From positions 3,054,001 to 3,118,000 of the forward strand of contig NZ_LT907844.1 of assembly GCF_900215505.1 (NCBI RefSeq): a DNA stretch of 64,000 nt. Direction: 5' to 3'. Each line of letters begins with the position of its first letter. Within the stretch, counting starts at the first letter, position 1. This DNA is from Cohaesibacter sp. ES.047. GTDB taxonomy: Bacteria; Pseudomonadota; Alphaproteobacteria; Rhizobiales; Cohaesibacteraceae. The position numbers and the translations under genes were made by a program. The notes under the pieces were generated by a model. It ran no database searches. It was not told the DNA's origin and saw only the letters and a program-made list of their open reading frames with translations. Below, in pieces: positions 1-9,130 of this stretch.

Positions 1-869
1 AAGCGGCGCAGGAAAAGATCGCAGCCGCTGACCTGGAAGGCATATCGTTTGACTTCCAGATACCCGAGCCCAAGGCGCCTGAGGACATGGTCAAGCCGGT
101 TGCGACTACAGTCAACGGGCTGGAGATCACGCGCAGTGCAGACGGGGTCCGGATCATGGGGTTGATGCCGAGCCAGGAGATCAAGGACACGGTCATCGAT
201 CTTGCCAATCGCAAGTTCGGCACCAGCGTGGTGACGGAAGGGCTTGATGTGCGCGAAGGCGAGAAGATTGCCAATCTGGGCTACGATGACTATCGCAGGT
301 CTTCGGTCGCCATTCTGCAGGCGGTCAGCCGCCTTGAAGAGGGATCCGCCAGCCTGACCGAAAATGGTCTTGATCTGACCGGCGGTGCCTTCTACGGCGG
401 AGCTCTTGAAGACGTGATGCGTGGGTTGCAGGACGCCTTGCCGGCGAGTGTAGCACTCAATACCGATCTGCGCGTTGCCGCTCCGGGAGAGACAGTCGAT
501 GCCGAGCAATGCCAGCGCCTGCTCAGATCATCACTCGAGACGAACACCATCCTGTTTGAATCCGGCATGGCAGCCATTTCACCCGACTCCTTCGGCCTGC
601 TCGATACGCTCATCTATACTGCACGCCGCTGCACCGATAATCGCATTCAGATTGAAGGCCACACCGACAGCGACGGCGATGACGCCGCCAATCAGGCCCT
701 GTCCGAACGTCGGGCGGGGGCGGTTGCCGACTATCTCGTCAGTGCAGGCATCACCGCTGATCGTCTCGAAGCCAAGGGTTTTGGCGAAGATCAGCCGGTT
801 GCCAGCAATGACACCCCCGAAGGCAAGGCAAAGAACCGCCGCATTGAATTCGTCATTCTGACACAGTGA
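1..869 (+). CDS. BON/OmpA-domain envelope protein (5' end outside window)
   Basis: The frame is open from the first bases of the window, so the true start lies upstream and only the C-terminal part is seen. The middle region, after the motif VNGLEITRSADGVRI, resembles tandem BON-type modules. The last ~110 residues are an OmpA C-terminal domain (ILFESGMAAISPDS, IEGHTDSDG, LSERRAGAV, NRRIEFVI), which in this family binds peptidoglycan non-covalently. The BON-plus-OmpA architecture resembles the ArfA/OmpATb group, so an outer-membrane or periplasmic anchoring role is inferred. It is followed after 19 bp by a tiny membrane gene and then by the helix-hairpin-helix membrane protein, all on the same strand, which suggests an operon. 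Confidence 0.85.
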   Translation, partial: AAQEKIAAADLEGISFDFQIPEPKAPEDMVKPVATTVNGLEITRSADGVRIMGLMPSQEIKDTVIDLANRKFGTSVVTEGLDVREGEKIANLGYDDYRRSSVAILQAVSRLEEGSASLTENGLDLTGGAFYGGALEDVMRGLQDALPASVALNTDLRVAAPGETVDAEQCQRLLRSSLETNTILFESGMAAISPDSFGLLDTLIYTARRCTDNRIQIEGHTDSDGDDAANQALSERRAGAVADYLVSAGITADRLEAKGFGEDQPVASNDTPEGKAKNRRIEFVILTQ

Positions 870-888
870 TACCAAAGGAGTTGAAGAC

Positions 889-987
889 ATGGGATTTCTT
901 ATCGCGAACCTCTATCCAATGCTCCTTCTGGGGCTGATGCTTGGCGTGGTTATTGGCTGGATCGCCTGTGATCCGGAAGGTAAATAG
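889..987 (+). CDS. 32-residue single-pass membrane peptide
   Basis: A 33-codon frame (MGFLIANLYPMLLLGLMLG...) has a good Shine-Dalgarno sequence AAAGGAG at 874-880, eight bases before the ATG. About 23 of its 32 residues form one hydrophobic helix, and it ends in the polar tail CDPEGK. It lies 19 bp after the OmpA-domain gene and 9 bp before the next gene, so it is very probably translated as part of that operon. Function is unknown. The N-terminal helix of the following gene has a similar glycine-rich pattern (LIGMLIGYVV), so the peptide may assemble with that protein; this is inference only. Confidence 0.7.
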   Translation: MGFLIANLYPMLLLGLMLGVVIGWIACDPEGK

Positions 988-996
988 GGGGACATC

Positions 997-2403
997 ATGA
1001 CAGCATTTTTCTGGCAGGCTCTCGTCCTGATCATCATCGCAGTGCTGATTGGCATGCTCATCGGTTATGTCGTACGCAAGGCAATGCGCGCCAAGCCTGA
1101 AGCACGCGAGCCGTCAAAGACAACGGCCTACCAGCTGCAAACCGCTGCCACGCCGACGCCGGGTGTCGCTGTTGGTGCCTCCACCGCAGCGCTTGCTGCA
1201 GATCAAGAAGCGGTGGCGGAAGCTTTGGCTGAGGAGACCAAAGAGGCTCTGGTTGCCGAACAGGCAAATCAGGATGAGAAAGCGGACCAGCAGGCGGCGT
1301 CTATCAGCGACGAGACGGAAGAGCGCTCTGAAGCCGTGCTCAAGGCCGCAGAGGCTGCCAAGGCGGCTTTGTCCTCTCAGGAAGATGTCGATGAAGACAG
1401 TCTGATGGCCCGTGTGGACGCCAGCGCGGATGTGAAGCTCGACGAGATGTCGGAAGGCGCCGAGGTCGACCCTGATGCCGAGGAAGCGCGCATTGCAGCG
1501 GCGCTTCTGACCGTGCCCAAGGATGCAACGAGCAAGCAGAAGGCGGACGCCGTTGGCAAAAAACCAAAAGCGCTGAAGAAACCCCGAAAGGGAAATTCCG
1601 ACGATCTCAAACGCATCAAGGGCGTGGGCAAGGTCATTGAAGGCAAGCTCAACGATCTGGGCATCTTCCACTATGATCAGATTGCAAACTGGAGCCGGGA
1701 CGAGGTTGCATGGGTGACCACCTTCCTCAGCTTCAAGGGCCGGATTGATCGCGAAAAGTGGATACCGCAGGCCAAGGGGCTTTTGTCGGCAGACGACGCC
1801 ATTGCAGTCGGCGAACCTGACGCGGCGCAGTTGAATATCGATGGCATTCTCGAACCCAAAGAGGCCGCTGCCTCCAAGGTGGGCGAAGACGAGCGCATAG
1901 CCGCTGCAAATGCGGAAGCCCCCGGCGAAAAAGAGCTGGATTCCACAACGCCTGCAGCAAAGCCTAAATCCAAGAAAGCCACCGCCAGCAAAGCGACTGC
2001 CAAACCCAAGGCAGAGGCCACCTCCGAGGAGGATGAGGACGCCAAGATTGCAGCCGCCATTGCTGCTTTGCCCAAGGATGCCTCAGCCGAAGACAAGGCC
2101 AATGTGGCAGGCAAGAAGCCTCGTACAATGAAACAGGCGCGAAAAGGCGGCGCCGATGACCTTAAACGCATCAAGGGGGTGGGCAAAGTCATCGAGACCA
2201 AGCTCAATGATGTGGGCATCTATCACTTTGATCAGATCGCCAAGTGGAATCGCGCGCACATCAACTGGGTGTCCACCTTGCTCAGCTTCAAGGGTCGGAT
2301 TGATCGAGAAGACTGGATCGAACAGGCCAAGTTGTTGGCAGCAGGGGAGGAAACCGAGTTTTCCAAACGCGTTGACAAGGGCGATGTGGACAGCTCGAAA
2401 TAG
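997..2403 (+). CDS. membrane protein with duplicated helix-hairpin-helix unit
   Basis: The 468-residue protein has an N-terminal membrane helix (about residues 5-25), a long acidic Ala/Glu-rich linker, and two copies of a ~100-residue unit at about 162-262 and 347-447. Each copy starts with a basic stretch (VGKKPKALKKPRKG and AGKKPRTMKQARKG) and then has DDLKRIKGVGKVIE..LND.GI.H.DQIA.W, a helix-hairpin-helix motif of the kind that binds DNA non-specifically or mediates protein contacts. A membrane-tethered HHH protein in an operon with an OmpA-domain protein is unusual. Related single-unit proteins occur widely in alphaproteobacteria, often with vague names; no function is established. A strong terminator follows at 2451. 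Confidence 0.8.
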   Translation: MTAFFWQALVLIIIAVLIGMLIGYVVRKAMRAKPEAREPSKTTAYQLQTAATPTPGVAVGASTAALAADQEAVAEALAEETKEALVAEQANQDEKADQQAASISDETEERSEAVLKAAEAAKAALSSQEDVDEDSLMARVDASADVKLDEMSEGAEVDPDAEEARIAAALLTVPKDATSKQKADAVGKKPKALKKPRKGNSDDLKRIKGVGKVIEGKLNDLGIFHYDQIANWSRDEVAWVTTFLSFKGRIDREKWIPQAKGLLSADDAIAVGEPDAAQLNIDGILEPKEAAASKVGEDERIAAANAEAPGEKELDSTTPAAKPKSKKATASKATAKPKAEATSEEDEDAKIAAAIAALPKDASAEDKANVAGKKPRTMKQARKGGADDLKRIKGVGKVIETKLNDVGIYHFDQIAKWNRAHINWVSTLLSFKGRIDREDWIEQAKLLAAGEETEFSKRVDKGDVDSSK

Positions 2404-2450
2404 CTCAATCTCCGGATCTGATTGTCAAGAAGACAGCCAAATTTAAGAAC

Positions 2451-2479
2451 ATGGCGCGGAGCGATCCGCGCCATTTTTT
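2451..2479 (+). terminator. rho-independent terminator of the OmpA/HHH operon
   Basis: Perfect 10-bp stem ATGGCGCGGA (2451-2460) / TCCGCGCCAT (2465-2474) with the tetraloop GCGA, followed by TTTTT. It lies 48 bp after the HHH gene and just before the VOC gene. Confidence 0.9.
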
Positions 2480-2528
2480 GCTCCATCGCCACCAAGCGAT
2501 GTTTCCTAGAAAGCAAGGAGGCCAATAT

Positions 2529-2936
2529 ATGGCAGAAACGGCAAGAACCCTCGGTATCGATCATCTCGGGCTGACCGTTGAAGACCTGATGCTCTCACTT
2601 TCCTTTTTTACCGATTGTCTTGGCTGGAAGCAGGTCGGTGGCAATCCCGACTATCCATCCGCCTACATCTCCGATGGCACGTCCATGATCACGCTCTGGC
2701 AGGCGAAAACCGACAGCCCGACGGGCTTTGATCGCCAGACCAACATCGGCCTTCATCACTTTGCGCTCAAGATGGAAAGCGAAGAAGCGCTCAATGCACT
2801 GTTCGAGGATGTGAAAAACTGGCCGGATGTGACGGTGGAATTCGCACCCGAGCTTTCGGGCAAAGGCCCCAAGATCCACTGCATGGTTTATGAGCCGGGC
2901 GGCAATCGCCTCGAGCTGAGCTACGTGCCGCGCTAG
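2529..2936 (+). CDS. VOC (glyoxalase/dioxygenase superfamily) protein
   Basis: A 135-residue single-module VOC protein. The start is placed at the ATG behind AAGGAGG (2515-2521); an upstream in-frame ATG at 2451 lies inside the preceding terminator stem and is unlikely. Candidate metal ligands in the usual places are His12 (GIDHLGLTVED), His76 or His77 (GLHHFAL) and Glu122 or Glu129 (YEPGGNRLELSY). Families with this fold include glyoxalase I, epimerases and fosfomycin-resistance enzymes. The substrate cannot be told from sequence, and the gene stands alone between two terminators. Confidence 0.8.
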   Translation: MAETARTLGIDHLGLTVEDLMLSLSFFTDCLGWKQVGGNPDYPSAYISDGTSMITLWQAKTDSPTGFDRQTNIGLHHFALKMESEEALNALFEDVKNWPDVTVEFAPELSGKGPKIHCMVYEPGGNRLELSYVPR

Positions 2937-2961
2937 CACTTTTGGTGCTGCGACAAGCGAG

Positions 2962-2999
2962 ATGGCCGGTGAGTGTTTGTCTCACCGGCCATTGTTGTC
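2962..2999. terminator. bidirectional terminator between VOC gene and 5'-nucleotidase gene
   Basis: Stem ATGGCCGGTGAG (2962-2973) / CTCACCGGCCAT (2981-2992), 12 bp perfect, loop TGTTTGT. It is followed by TTGTTGTC on the plus strand and lies between converging genes. Confidence 0.75.
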
Positions 3000-5021
3000 T
3001 TACTTCAGAACGGCGAGACGGCCATCAAGGCTTGCGCCATTGGCCTCTGTCACCGTCTTCTGGTCACGGATGTAGCCGATGACCTCGTTGCGATAGACAA
3101 GACCGGTGTGGTCATAGTCGAGCGCCCGCAAGTCCATGCTGGCGATGTCGCCCTTCACACCGCCGCTGATCGGCTTGCCATTCCATGTCTCGCCGAACGC
3201 ACCAAGCGCGATATAGGTATTGATCGCCATGGTGAATTCCATGTCGAGCACATCTTCAATCGGCTGACCATTGAGCGTGATATTGACCGCCTTTGCGGAT
3301 TTGGCATTCTCGCCAAGCTCAATCTCGTAGCGAATGCCTGAGGAGAAATGCAGGAAGCCGCGTGAGACGAAGCCGCTCTTGTCGGTGGCTTCCTCTTCTT
3401 CCGGGCGCAACAGGCGCGTGACGTTGTTCTGCAAAAGATCGCGGATCTGGGCGCCGGTCATGGTCGCCACATGGATCGCATCCGCATAGGGCATGACGTC
3501 ATACCAGTCCTTGAAGGTCAACGGGCCTTTGGCAACACCGGCCGACAGTCCGGTCGCGTTGAACAGGGCAAAGTCCACCTTGCCATTGGGGAAGGTCACC
3601 GAGCGGGCAACCACTGCATCATTCATGAAGTTCGCGAGCGCATTCTCGCCGATATAGCGGCTTGCAATGGTCGCATCCTTGTTGAGGGTGCCTGCTTCGA
3701 CCATGCCGATGGTTTCAGCCAGTTTGACTTCCAGCACTTTGAGGAGGGGTGCGACAACTCCGTCCTTGAATTTGGCATCCCAATCGCCAGCTTGCTGCAG
3801 GGAGGTATATGTCTCATCGTCAGATTTGACGCGTACATCGCTTTTCTTGATGCCGTGCAGAGAGACCGAGCTATACCAGTCCTTGCGGCCCTGACCAGCG
3901 GCAATCGACATTGCGATGTCGCCAAGGAAGGCTCCGTGGGCCTTGGCCTGCGTGATGAGAACGCCATCCATCAGGTTGGTCTCGTCGATGCCATCGGTGT
4001 TGAGCTCGGTGTGGGTATGGCCACCAACGATGACAATCGGCTTGTCTGTGAGCTTGGACGCAATCTTGGCAATGGCGAAATCGCCATCACCGATCTCGCG
4101 TTCGGTCGCGGCCTTGCCGGACGTGTGCTTGCCGATGCCGTAGCCGCAGTGGGACAAGATCACCACCACGTCGGAAATGGAGGCAACCGCTGGAAGCACA
4201 TTCTTGATGGCCTTGATCGGGCGCTCGACCGCAAGCGTCGGGTCTTCAGGCTGGCCAACGCGGGTGTCGATGTTGGTGGTCAGACCGATGAGCCCGACAC
4301 GCAGGCCCTTGATGTCGGCGACGGCCGCAGCGGTGTAATCCTCATCGCGCTTCATATGGGCCGAGGAATGGACGTTGGCGGACAGGAGCGGGAATTTCGC
4401 GTCCACATCCTTGCCCTTTTTCAAAAGCTCTGCGCCACGGTCAAACTCGTGGTTGCCCAGCGCGGCGATATCGACACCGGCGGCGCTATAGGCCCGGTAG
4501 CTGGCATCGGCGATGAACTCGTCCGGGCTCCAGCCCATCAACTCGTCAAAGACCGAACCGGTGTGGTCATCGCCAGCAGAGACGAACAGGACGGATTCGT
4601 TTTCAGCCGCGCCTGCTTTGGCTTCCTTGACCATTTTGACCATCTGGGCGAGGCGGTGTGTATCGCCCTTCTTGCCATGCAGGTCGGTGATGTGGTTGTG
4701 CATGTCGTTGAAATGCAGAACGCGCAGGACGCGGCGTTCGCCTTCATCAAGAACCGCAGCGGGAACCGCGCTTCCGTCTTCAGCGACAATGGCTTTGATC
4801 GGAGAGGCAAGCGGATCCCCCTTGAGAAGGAACAGCTTGTCGATGGTGCCAAGCGGGTTCGGCGTTGCGGGGACAAGTGCCAATTCGCCAACGGATGGTT
4901 TGGCCTCGGCGCGGAAGGTCAGAAACGGGGAAAGTCCGGCGGTCGCTGCAATGGCAGCGCCACCGAGCAGAAGGCCGCGGCGGCTCAGGCCTGAGGCGGC
5001 ATCTTTGTGGGAAGCAGTCAT
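3000..5021 (-). CDS. Tat-exported 5'-nucleotidase / metallophosphatase (UshA-like)
   Basis: A 673-residue protein with a twin-arginine signal (LSRRGLLLGGAAIAATAG), so it should be exported folded to the periplasm. The start at 5021 places this signal at the N-terminus; a longer frame up to 5189 is open but would bury it. Metallophosphatase motifs are present in order: HFNDMHNH, SAGDDHTGS, LGNHEFDRG, LSHCGYG and GGHTHT. They are followed by the C-terminal 5'-nucleotidase domain (around FALFNATGLSAG and NNVTRLLRPEEE). Expected activity is hydrolysis of nucleotides or nucleotide sugars to nucleosides and phosphate. A second, Sec-type relative is encoded at 39196-40803. Confidence 0.88.
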   Translation of the reverse strand: MTASHKDAASGLSRRGLLLGGAAIAATAGLSPFLTFRAEAKPSVGELALVPATPNPLGTIDKLFLLKGDPLASPIKAIVAEDGSAVPAAVLDEGERRVLRVLHFNDMHNHITDLHGKKGDTHRLAQMVKMVKEAKAGAAENESVLFVSAGDDHTGSVFDELMGWSPDEFIADASYRAYSAAGVDIAALGNHEFDRGAELLKKGKDVDAKFPLLSANVHSSAHMKRDEDYTAAAVADIKGLRVGLIGLTTNIDTRVGQPEDPTLAVERPIKAIKNVLPAVASISDVVVILSHCGYGIGKHTSGKAATEREIGDGDFAIAKIASKLTDKPIVIVGGHTHTELNTDGIDETNLMDGVLITQAKAHGAFLGDIAMSIAAGQGRKDWYSSVSLHGIKKSDVRVKSDDETYTSLQQAGDWDAKFKDGVVAPLLKVLEVKLAETIGMVEAGTLNKDATIASRYIGENALANFMNDAVVARSVTFPNGKVDFALFNATGLSAGVAKGPLTFKDWYDVMPYADAIHVATMTGAQIRDLLQNNVTRLLRPEEEEATDKSGFVSRGFLHFSSGIRYEIELGENAKSAKAVNITLNGQPIEDVLDMEFTMAINTYIALGAFGETWNGKPISGGVKGDIASMDLRALDYDHTGLVYRNEVIGYIRDQKTVTEANGASLDGRLAVLK

Positions 5022-5171
5022 CTCAATGTCTTTCAACTGATTTGGGAATCGCCAAAAAGGAATGATGACGCGACCTTCATCATCACCGTATTTCGAATGC
5101 ACGACAGCAAGATAAACTTTTGATGACAACGCACCCAAAAGGCCTCGTTGGCGGATGAGACTGGCTTCATG

Positions 5172-5204
5172 CACAAACACCCGCCCCAATGGATGAGGCG
5201 GGTG
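5172..5204 (-). terminator. terminator downstream of mscL
   Basis: Stem CACCCGCC / GGCGGGTG (5178-5185 and 5197-5204). Read on the minus strand it is followed by TTTGTG. It separates mscL from the nucleotidase gene. Confidence 0.65.
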
Positions 5205-5252
5205 CTTGATGGTGTACAGGCTGACGTTTGGAGCAGAATCCGTCGCGCGGTA

Positions 5253-5705
5253 TCAGCTCGACTGCTTGGCGAGGAGGTCGCGGATTTCGGTCAAAAGAGC
5301 AACGTCTGCCGGAGGCGGCGCGGCGGGTTCTTCGACTTTTTCTTCTTCCTGCGCCTTCTTCGTGCGTTCCTCGGCTTCGGAGCGAATCCTGTTCACCATC
5401 CTGACCATCAGGAATATGATCCAGGCAAGGATAAGGAAATTGATGAAGACCGTGAAGAAGTTGCCATAGGCGAACACCGCGCCCTGTTCCTTGGCGGCAT
5501 CAAGGGTTGTCGCGGTGACGGTATTGGATAGCGGAATGAAATAATTGGAAAAATCGAGACCGCCAAAGATCATGCCGACAATCGGCATGATAATATCAGC
5601 CGTCAATGATTTGACGATCAGGCCGAAGGCGCCGCCAATGATGACGCCAACCGCCAGATCCATGACATTGCCCTTGGCAATGAATTCTTTGAATTCTTGG
5701 ATCAT
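5253..5705 (-). CDS. mscL: large-conductance mechanosensitive channel MscL
   Basis: A 150-residue protein. It starts [28 protein letters not shown], the highly conserved N-terminal amphipathic helix and first membrane helix of MscL, followed by a periplasmic loop, TM2 ([21 protein letters not shown]) and a charged cytoplasmic helix. The channel opens under membrane tension to release solutes on hypo-osmotic shock. The ATG at 5705 is chosen over the one at 5711 because GAGGAG (5712-5717) is 6 bases from the former and abuts the latter, and because the family begins M-hydrophobic-x-EFKEF. The C-terminal part ([16 protein letters not shown]) is longer and more acidic/proline-rich than usual. Confidence 0.95.
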   Translation of the reverse strand: MIQEFKEFIAKGNVMDLAVGVIIGGAFGLIVKSLTADIIMPIVGMIFGGLDFSNYFIPLSNTVTATTLDAAKEQGAVFAYGNFFTVFINFLILAWIIFLMVRMVNRIRSEAEERTKKAQEEEKVEEPAAPPPADVALLTEIRDLLAKQSS

Positions 5706-5815
5706 CCACATCTCCTCAAGGGGCGGTGCTTTTCCCCATACGCCTTTTGAAGGCTGGATCGCAGTTTCTCAAAATGCACGTGGCGGCCCGACCTTCAGGC
5801 ACGCAGCGTCCACGC

Positions 5816-5843
5816 GAAAACCCTACGTCAAGACCGCAGGGTT
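5816..5843 (-). terminator. weak terminator downstream of sua5
   Basis: A short inverted repeat AACCCT/AGGGTT (5819-5824 and 5838-5843), read on the minus strand, is followed by TTTTCG. It lies about 70 bp after the sua5 stop codon. Confidence 0.4.
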
Positions 5844-5911
5844 CACAATCTGTAATTGAGCAAAATGACTGACAGTCGGAAATGAGCGTGAGAGGTGACC
5901 CGGTGGCCTGA

Positions 5912-6937
5912 TCAACGATGCGCCGCGCGCCGCAGCCGGTCGTTGATCGCTTCCCCAAGGCCCTCATTGGGGATGGGAGCAACGGCAATGCCGCTGACAT
6001 CGTCCCGGTCCAAAGTCCGAAGGCCAGCGAAGAGCTTTTGCGCGGCTTCAAAACTGTCGCCGGCGGGAGACAGGTTGAGGATCACAGCGGCATGCGCCGA
6101 GCCTTCCGGCAAATCAGGACCGAAGGCGAGCAGCGCTTCTCCCGCGTTGATATGCGTGGCATTGAGCCGAACCGGCACCGAGGGTGCATAGTGTGAACTG
6201 AGCATGCCGGGGGAGCTCGGCGCCTGATCATCTGTTCCGGCCTTGATCAGAGGCGCCCCGAGAGCCGCTTCAAGAGCTTCGGTCGCAATGCCTCCGGGCC
6301 TGAGAAGCGTGACCGGGTGATCGCCAGAACAAAGCACGACGCTCGATTCAACGCCCACCCGGCAAGGACCAAGGTCAGCAATCAAATCCACCCGTCCGTT
6401 GAGTTCTTCGGCCACATGGCTGGCAGTGGTCGGGCTGACCCGTCCGGAGCGGTTGGCTGAGGGAGCCGCCAACGGCTTGTCGAGCCGATAGGCAAGGGCG
6501 CGCATCAAGGGCGCATCCGGCACGCGCAGAGCCACTGTTTCGAGACCCGCAGACGTCAGATCGGCGATCGGACTTGCCGGGGCGCGCGGAACGACCAGCG
6601 TCAAGGGGCCGGGCCAGAAGGCCTTGGCGAGCCGCAAGGCGGCCTCGTTGAACTGGCCGTGGGCCTTGGCGGCCTCAAGGCTCGGTAAATGGGAGATCAG
6701 CGGATTGAAACTCGGTCTGTCCTTGGCCGCAAAGATACGCGCCACCGCTGCCGGACTGGTCGCATCGGCCGCAAGGCCATAGACGGTCTCGGTTGGAACC
6801 GCGACCAGTCCCCCTTTTTCCAGCAACTGACAGGCCACCTCAAAGCCGCTTTCATCCGCAAGCGGTTCAAGGGCCTTGCCACTCCGGGCATCAATCGAAA
6901 AGGAATGCGGGTGCCACAGGGGCGTTTGGTCTGTCAT
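5912..6937 (-). CDS. sua5: L-threonylcarbamoyladenylate synthase (Sua5 type)
   Basis: A 341-residue protein with the YrdC/Sua5 catalytic domain (VAVPTETVYGLAADAT, KDRPSFNPLISH, AFWPGPLTLV, SANRSGRVSPT) and the extra C-terminal Sua5 domain (linker SSPGMLSSHYAP; later LLAFGPDLP and RTLDRDDVSGIAVAPIP). It makes threonylcarbamoyl-AMP from threonine, bicarbonate and ATP, the first step of t6A37 modification of ANN-decoding tRNAs. The start at 6937 (MTDQTPLWHPHS) is preferred because the upstream in-frame extension to 7096 does not resemble the family. The last residues (GIAVAPIPNEGLGEAINDRLRRAA) are the typical ending. Confidence 0.93.
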   Translation of the reverse strand: MTDQTPLWHPHSFSIDARSGKALEPLADESGFEVACQLLEKGGLVAVPTETVYGLAADATSPAAVARIFAAKDRPSFNPLISHLPSLEAAKAHGQFNEAALRLAKAFWPGPLTLVVPRAPASPIADLTSAGLETVALRVPDAPLMRALAYRLDKPLAAPSANRSGRVSPTTASHVAEELNGRVDLIADLGPCRVGVESSVVLCSGDHPVTLLRPGGIATEALEAALGAPLIKAGTDDQAPSSPGMLSSHYAPSVPVRLNATHINAGEALLAFGPDLPEGSAHAAVILNLSPAGDSFEAAQKLFAGLRTLDRDDVSGIAVAPIPNEGLGEAINDRLRRAAHR

Positions 6938-7305
6938 TGCACTCGATGTCTTGCGCGCTGTCACGCAGCATAAGGGGCCGAAAAGTGAATGTCTTTTAAG
7001 AGACTTGGGCTTTCGGGTCCAGAGCTTCTTGCGAATGTGGCCGACCGGAGCATTGTTGATGGCTTCATGCGTGGATAAAGCCGTTCTGTAGAACAAAGGG
7101 CTGAGATGGTGCGACTTGACGTTTACGTCAATGACTTTCTACTGTGCCACGGATCGTTGCCGTCGCTTGAATGCCGCACAATACAAATCCTGAAGGCGGT
7201 CGATTGGTGATGGATGACTGCCCGTCGTGTTGATGATGGATGGGGAATGACAAAGGGAGTGCCGTATCGGGCTGATGAGCCGGATGTGTCACAAGGAGGA
7301 AACAA

Positions 7306-9102
7306 ATGGCTTATCGCGCACCTGTTACGGACATGGCGTTCACGCTCAAACACGTGGCAGGGCTGTCCGAAATGATCGCGGAAGACTGCTATCCCGATTT
7401 GAGCGATGACCTGATCGATGCCATCCTCGAAGAAGCCGGGCGTTTCAACACCGAAGAAATCGCACCAAAGCTGGCCATGTCGGATCGGCATGGGTGTTCC
7501 CTCAAAGACGGTGTGGTCACGACCCCGCCGGGCTGGAAAAACCTCTATCATGATTGGGCCGAAGGTGGCTGGAACGCGCTCACAGGACCGGCGGACTTTG
7601 GCGGACAGGCACTGCCTCTTCAACTGGGAACAGCCACCGCGGACATGTGGAATCAGGGATCCATGGCCTTTGCCATCGGCCCGACGCTGACCACCGGTGC
7701 CGTCGAGGCCATTGAAAAACACGCGTCCTCCGAGCTCAAGGCCAAATACCTTGAAAAGCTTGTCACTGGCGAGTGGATGGGCACGATGAACCTGACTGAA
7801 CCGGGAGCCGGGTCCGACCTGAACGGCATGCGAACCAAGGCCGAGCCGGTGGGGGACGGGTCCTATCGGATCTCCGGGCAGAAGATCTTTATCACCTATG
7901 GCGAGCACGAACTGACCGACAACATCATTCATCTGGTGCTTGCCCGTCTGCCCGATGCTCCGGCGGGCACACGCGGCATTTCCCTGTTTCTTGTTCCCAA
8001 ATATCCGGTTTCTGATGACGGGAGCCTTGGCGAGCGAAATGATGTACGGGCGGTTGGTCTTGAACACAAGATGGGCATTCATGCCTCACCGACCTGCACC
8101 ATGTCATTTGGCGACAATGGCGGCGCGATCGGCTGGCTGATCGGCGAGGAAAATCGCGGTCTCGCCTGCATGTTCACCATGATGAACAACGCCCGCCTCA
8201 TGGTCGGAACCCAAGGGGTCGGTATCGCGGAACGCGCCTTTCAGATGGCGCGCGACTATGCCATGGATCGGCGGCAGGGCCAGTCGGTCGGTGCACCCAA
8301 AGGCGGCGAAATGGAGCCGATCATCGTCCATCCGGACGTGCGCCGGATGCTGATGACCATGGCGGCACAGACAGAGGCCATTCGGTCCATTTGCTACACC
8401 TGCGCCAACGCGTTGGACCGGGCCGCTCTAACTGACAGCGCAGGCGATGCTGAGGCTGCTAAAGTCTGGAGCGCTCGCGCGGGCATCTTGACACCGCTGG
8501 CCAAGAGCCTTTCGACAGATCTGGGCACCGAGGTCGCTTCGCTCGGCATACAGGTGCACGGCGGCATGGGGTTCATTGAGGAGACGGGCGCTGCGCAGCT
8601 TCTTCGCGACAGTCGCATTGCGTCCATCTACGAGGGAACCAACGGTATTCAGGCGATTGACCTCGTCACACGCAAGCTGCCGCTTTCAGAGGGTCTTGCG
8701 GTCAAGGAATTGATGGCCGAACTGGCAAGCTGGGCCTCGCTCGCCGAAACCGGCGAAGATAAGTCATTGGCCAAGGTGGGAGCGCTATTGGCAGAAAGCC
8801 TCGCTGATTTGCGTTTCACGACCGATTGGCTGCAGGCAGCATTGAAGGAAGGGCGCATGGAACAGGCCCTCGCTGGCGCGACGCCATACCAACGCCTTTT
8901 CGGCCTGACCCTTGGCGGTATTCTGCTTTTGAAAGGCGCCATGAAAGCTCGCGAGCTTGGCGACGTATCTGCCGATAGACGCCTTGCCATGGCGCATTTC
9001 TTTGCCACCAATCTGGCTACGGAAACGACCGCTTTGATGGACGTCGTGGTCAATGGAGCAAAAGCTGTACTGGACAGTGATGCCTTATTCAAGGTTGAAT
9101 AG
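7306..9102 (+). CDS. acyl-CoA dehydrogenase, DmdC-like long family
   Basis: A 598-residue protein preceded by AAGGAGGAAAC. The order is N-terminal helical domain, middle domain (TEPGAGSDL, flavin contacts), C-terminal FAD domain (GGMGFIEETGAAQLLRDSRIASIYEGTNGIQAIDL, whose Glu in YEGTNGIQ is the usual catalytic base), and an additional C-terminal extension. The ~600-residue length and extension match the group that includes 3-methylmercaptopropionyl-CoA dehydrogenase (DmdC) and other FadE-like enzymes. It oxidises an acyl-CoA at the alpha-beta bond with FAD, passing electrons to ETF. The substrate is not decided by the sequence. The next gene follows after 28 bp. Confidence 0.87.
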   Translation: MAYRAPVTDMAFTLKHVAGLSEMIAEDCYPDLSDDLIDAILEEAGRFNTEEIAPKLAMSDRHGCSLKDGVVTTPPGWKNLYHDWAEGGWNALTGPADFGGQALPLQLGTATADMWNQGSMAFAIGPTLTTGAVEAIEKHASSELKAKYLEKLVTGEWMGTMNLTEPGAGSDLNGMRTKAEPVGDGSYRISGQKIFITYGEHELTDNIIHLVLARLPDAPAGTRGISLFLVPKYPVSDDGSLGERNDVRAVGLEHKMGIHASPTCTMSFGDNGGAIGWLIGEENRGLACMFTMMNNARLMVGTQGVGIAERAFQMARDYAMDRRQGQSVGAPKGGEMEPIIVHPDVRRMLMTMAAQTEAIRSICYTCANALDRAALTDSAGDAEAAKVWSARAGILTPLAKSLSTDLGTEVASLGIQVHGGMGFIEETGAAQLLRDSRIASIYEGTNGIQAIDLVTRKLPLSEGLAVKELMAELASWASLAETGEDKSLAKVGALLAESLADLRFTTDWLQAALKEGRMEQALAGATPYQRLFGLTLGGILLLKGAMKARELGDVSADRRLAMAHFFATNLATETTALMDVVVNGAKAVLDSDALFKVE

Positions 9103-9130
9103 GCGGATATCTTCTTGCTGGAGAACGCCC

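Noticed and set aside
3471-4994. 507-codon plus-strand open frame
   Set aside because: It is antisense to the Tat 5'-nucleotidase, whose motifs are unmistakable; the translation has no domain and a composition typical of mirror frames in GC-rich genes.
7123-8082. 319-codon minus-strand frame
   Set aside because: Mirror of the acyl-CoA dehydrogenase gene; no family features.
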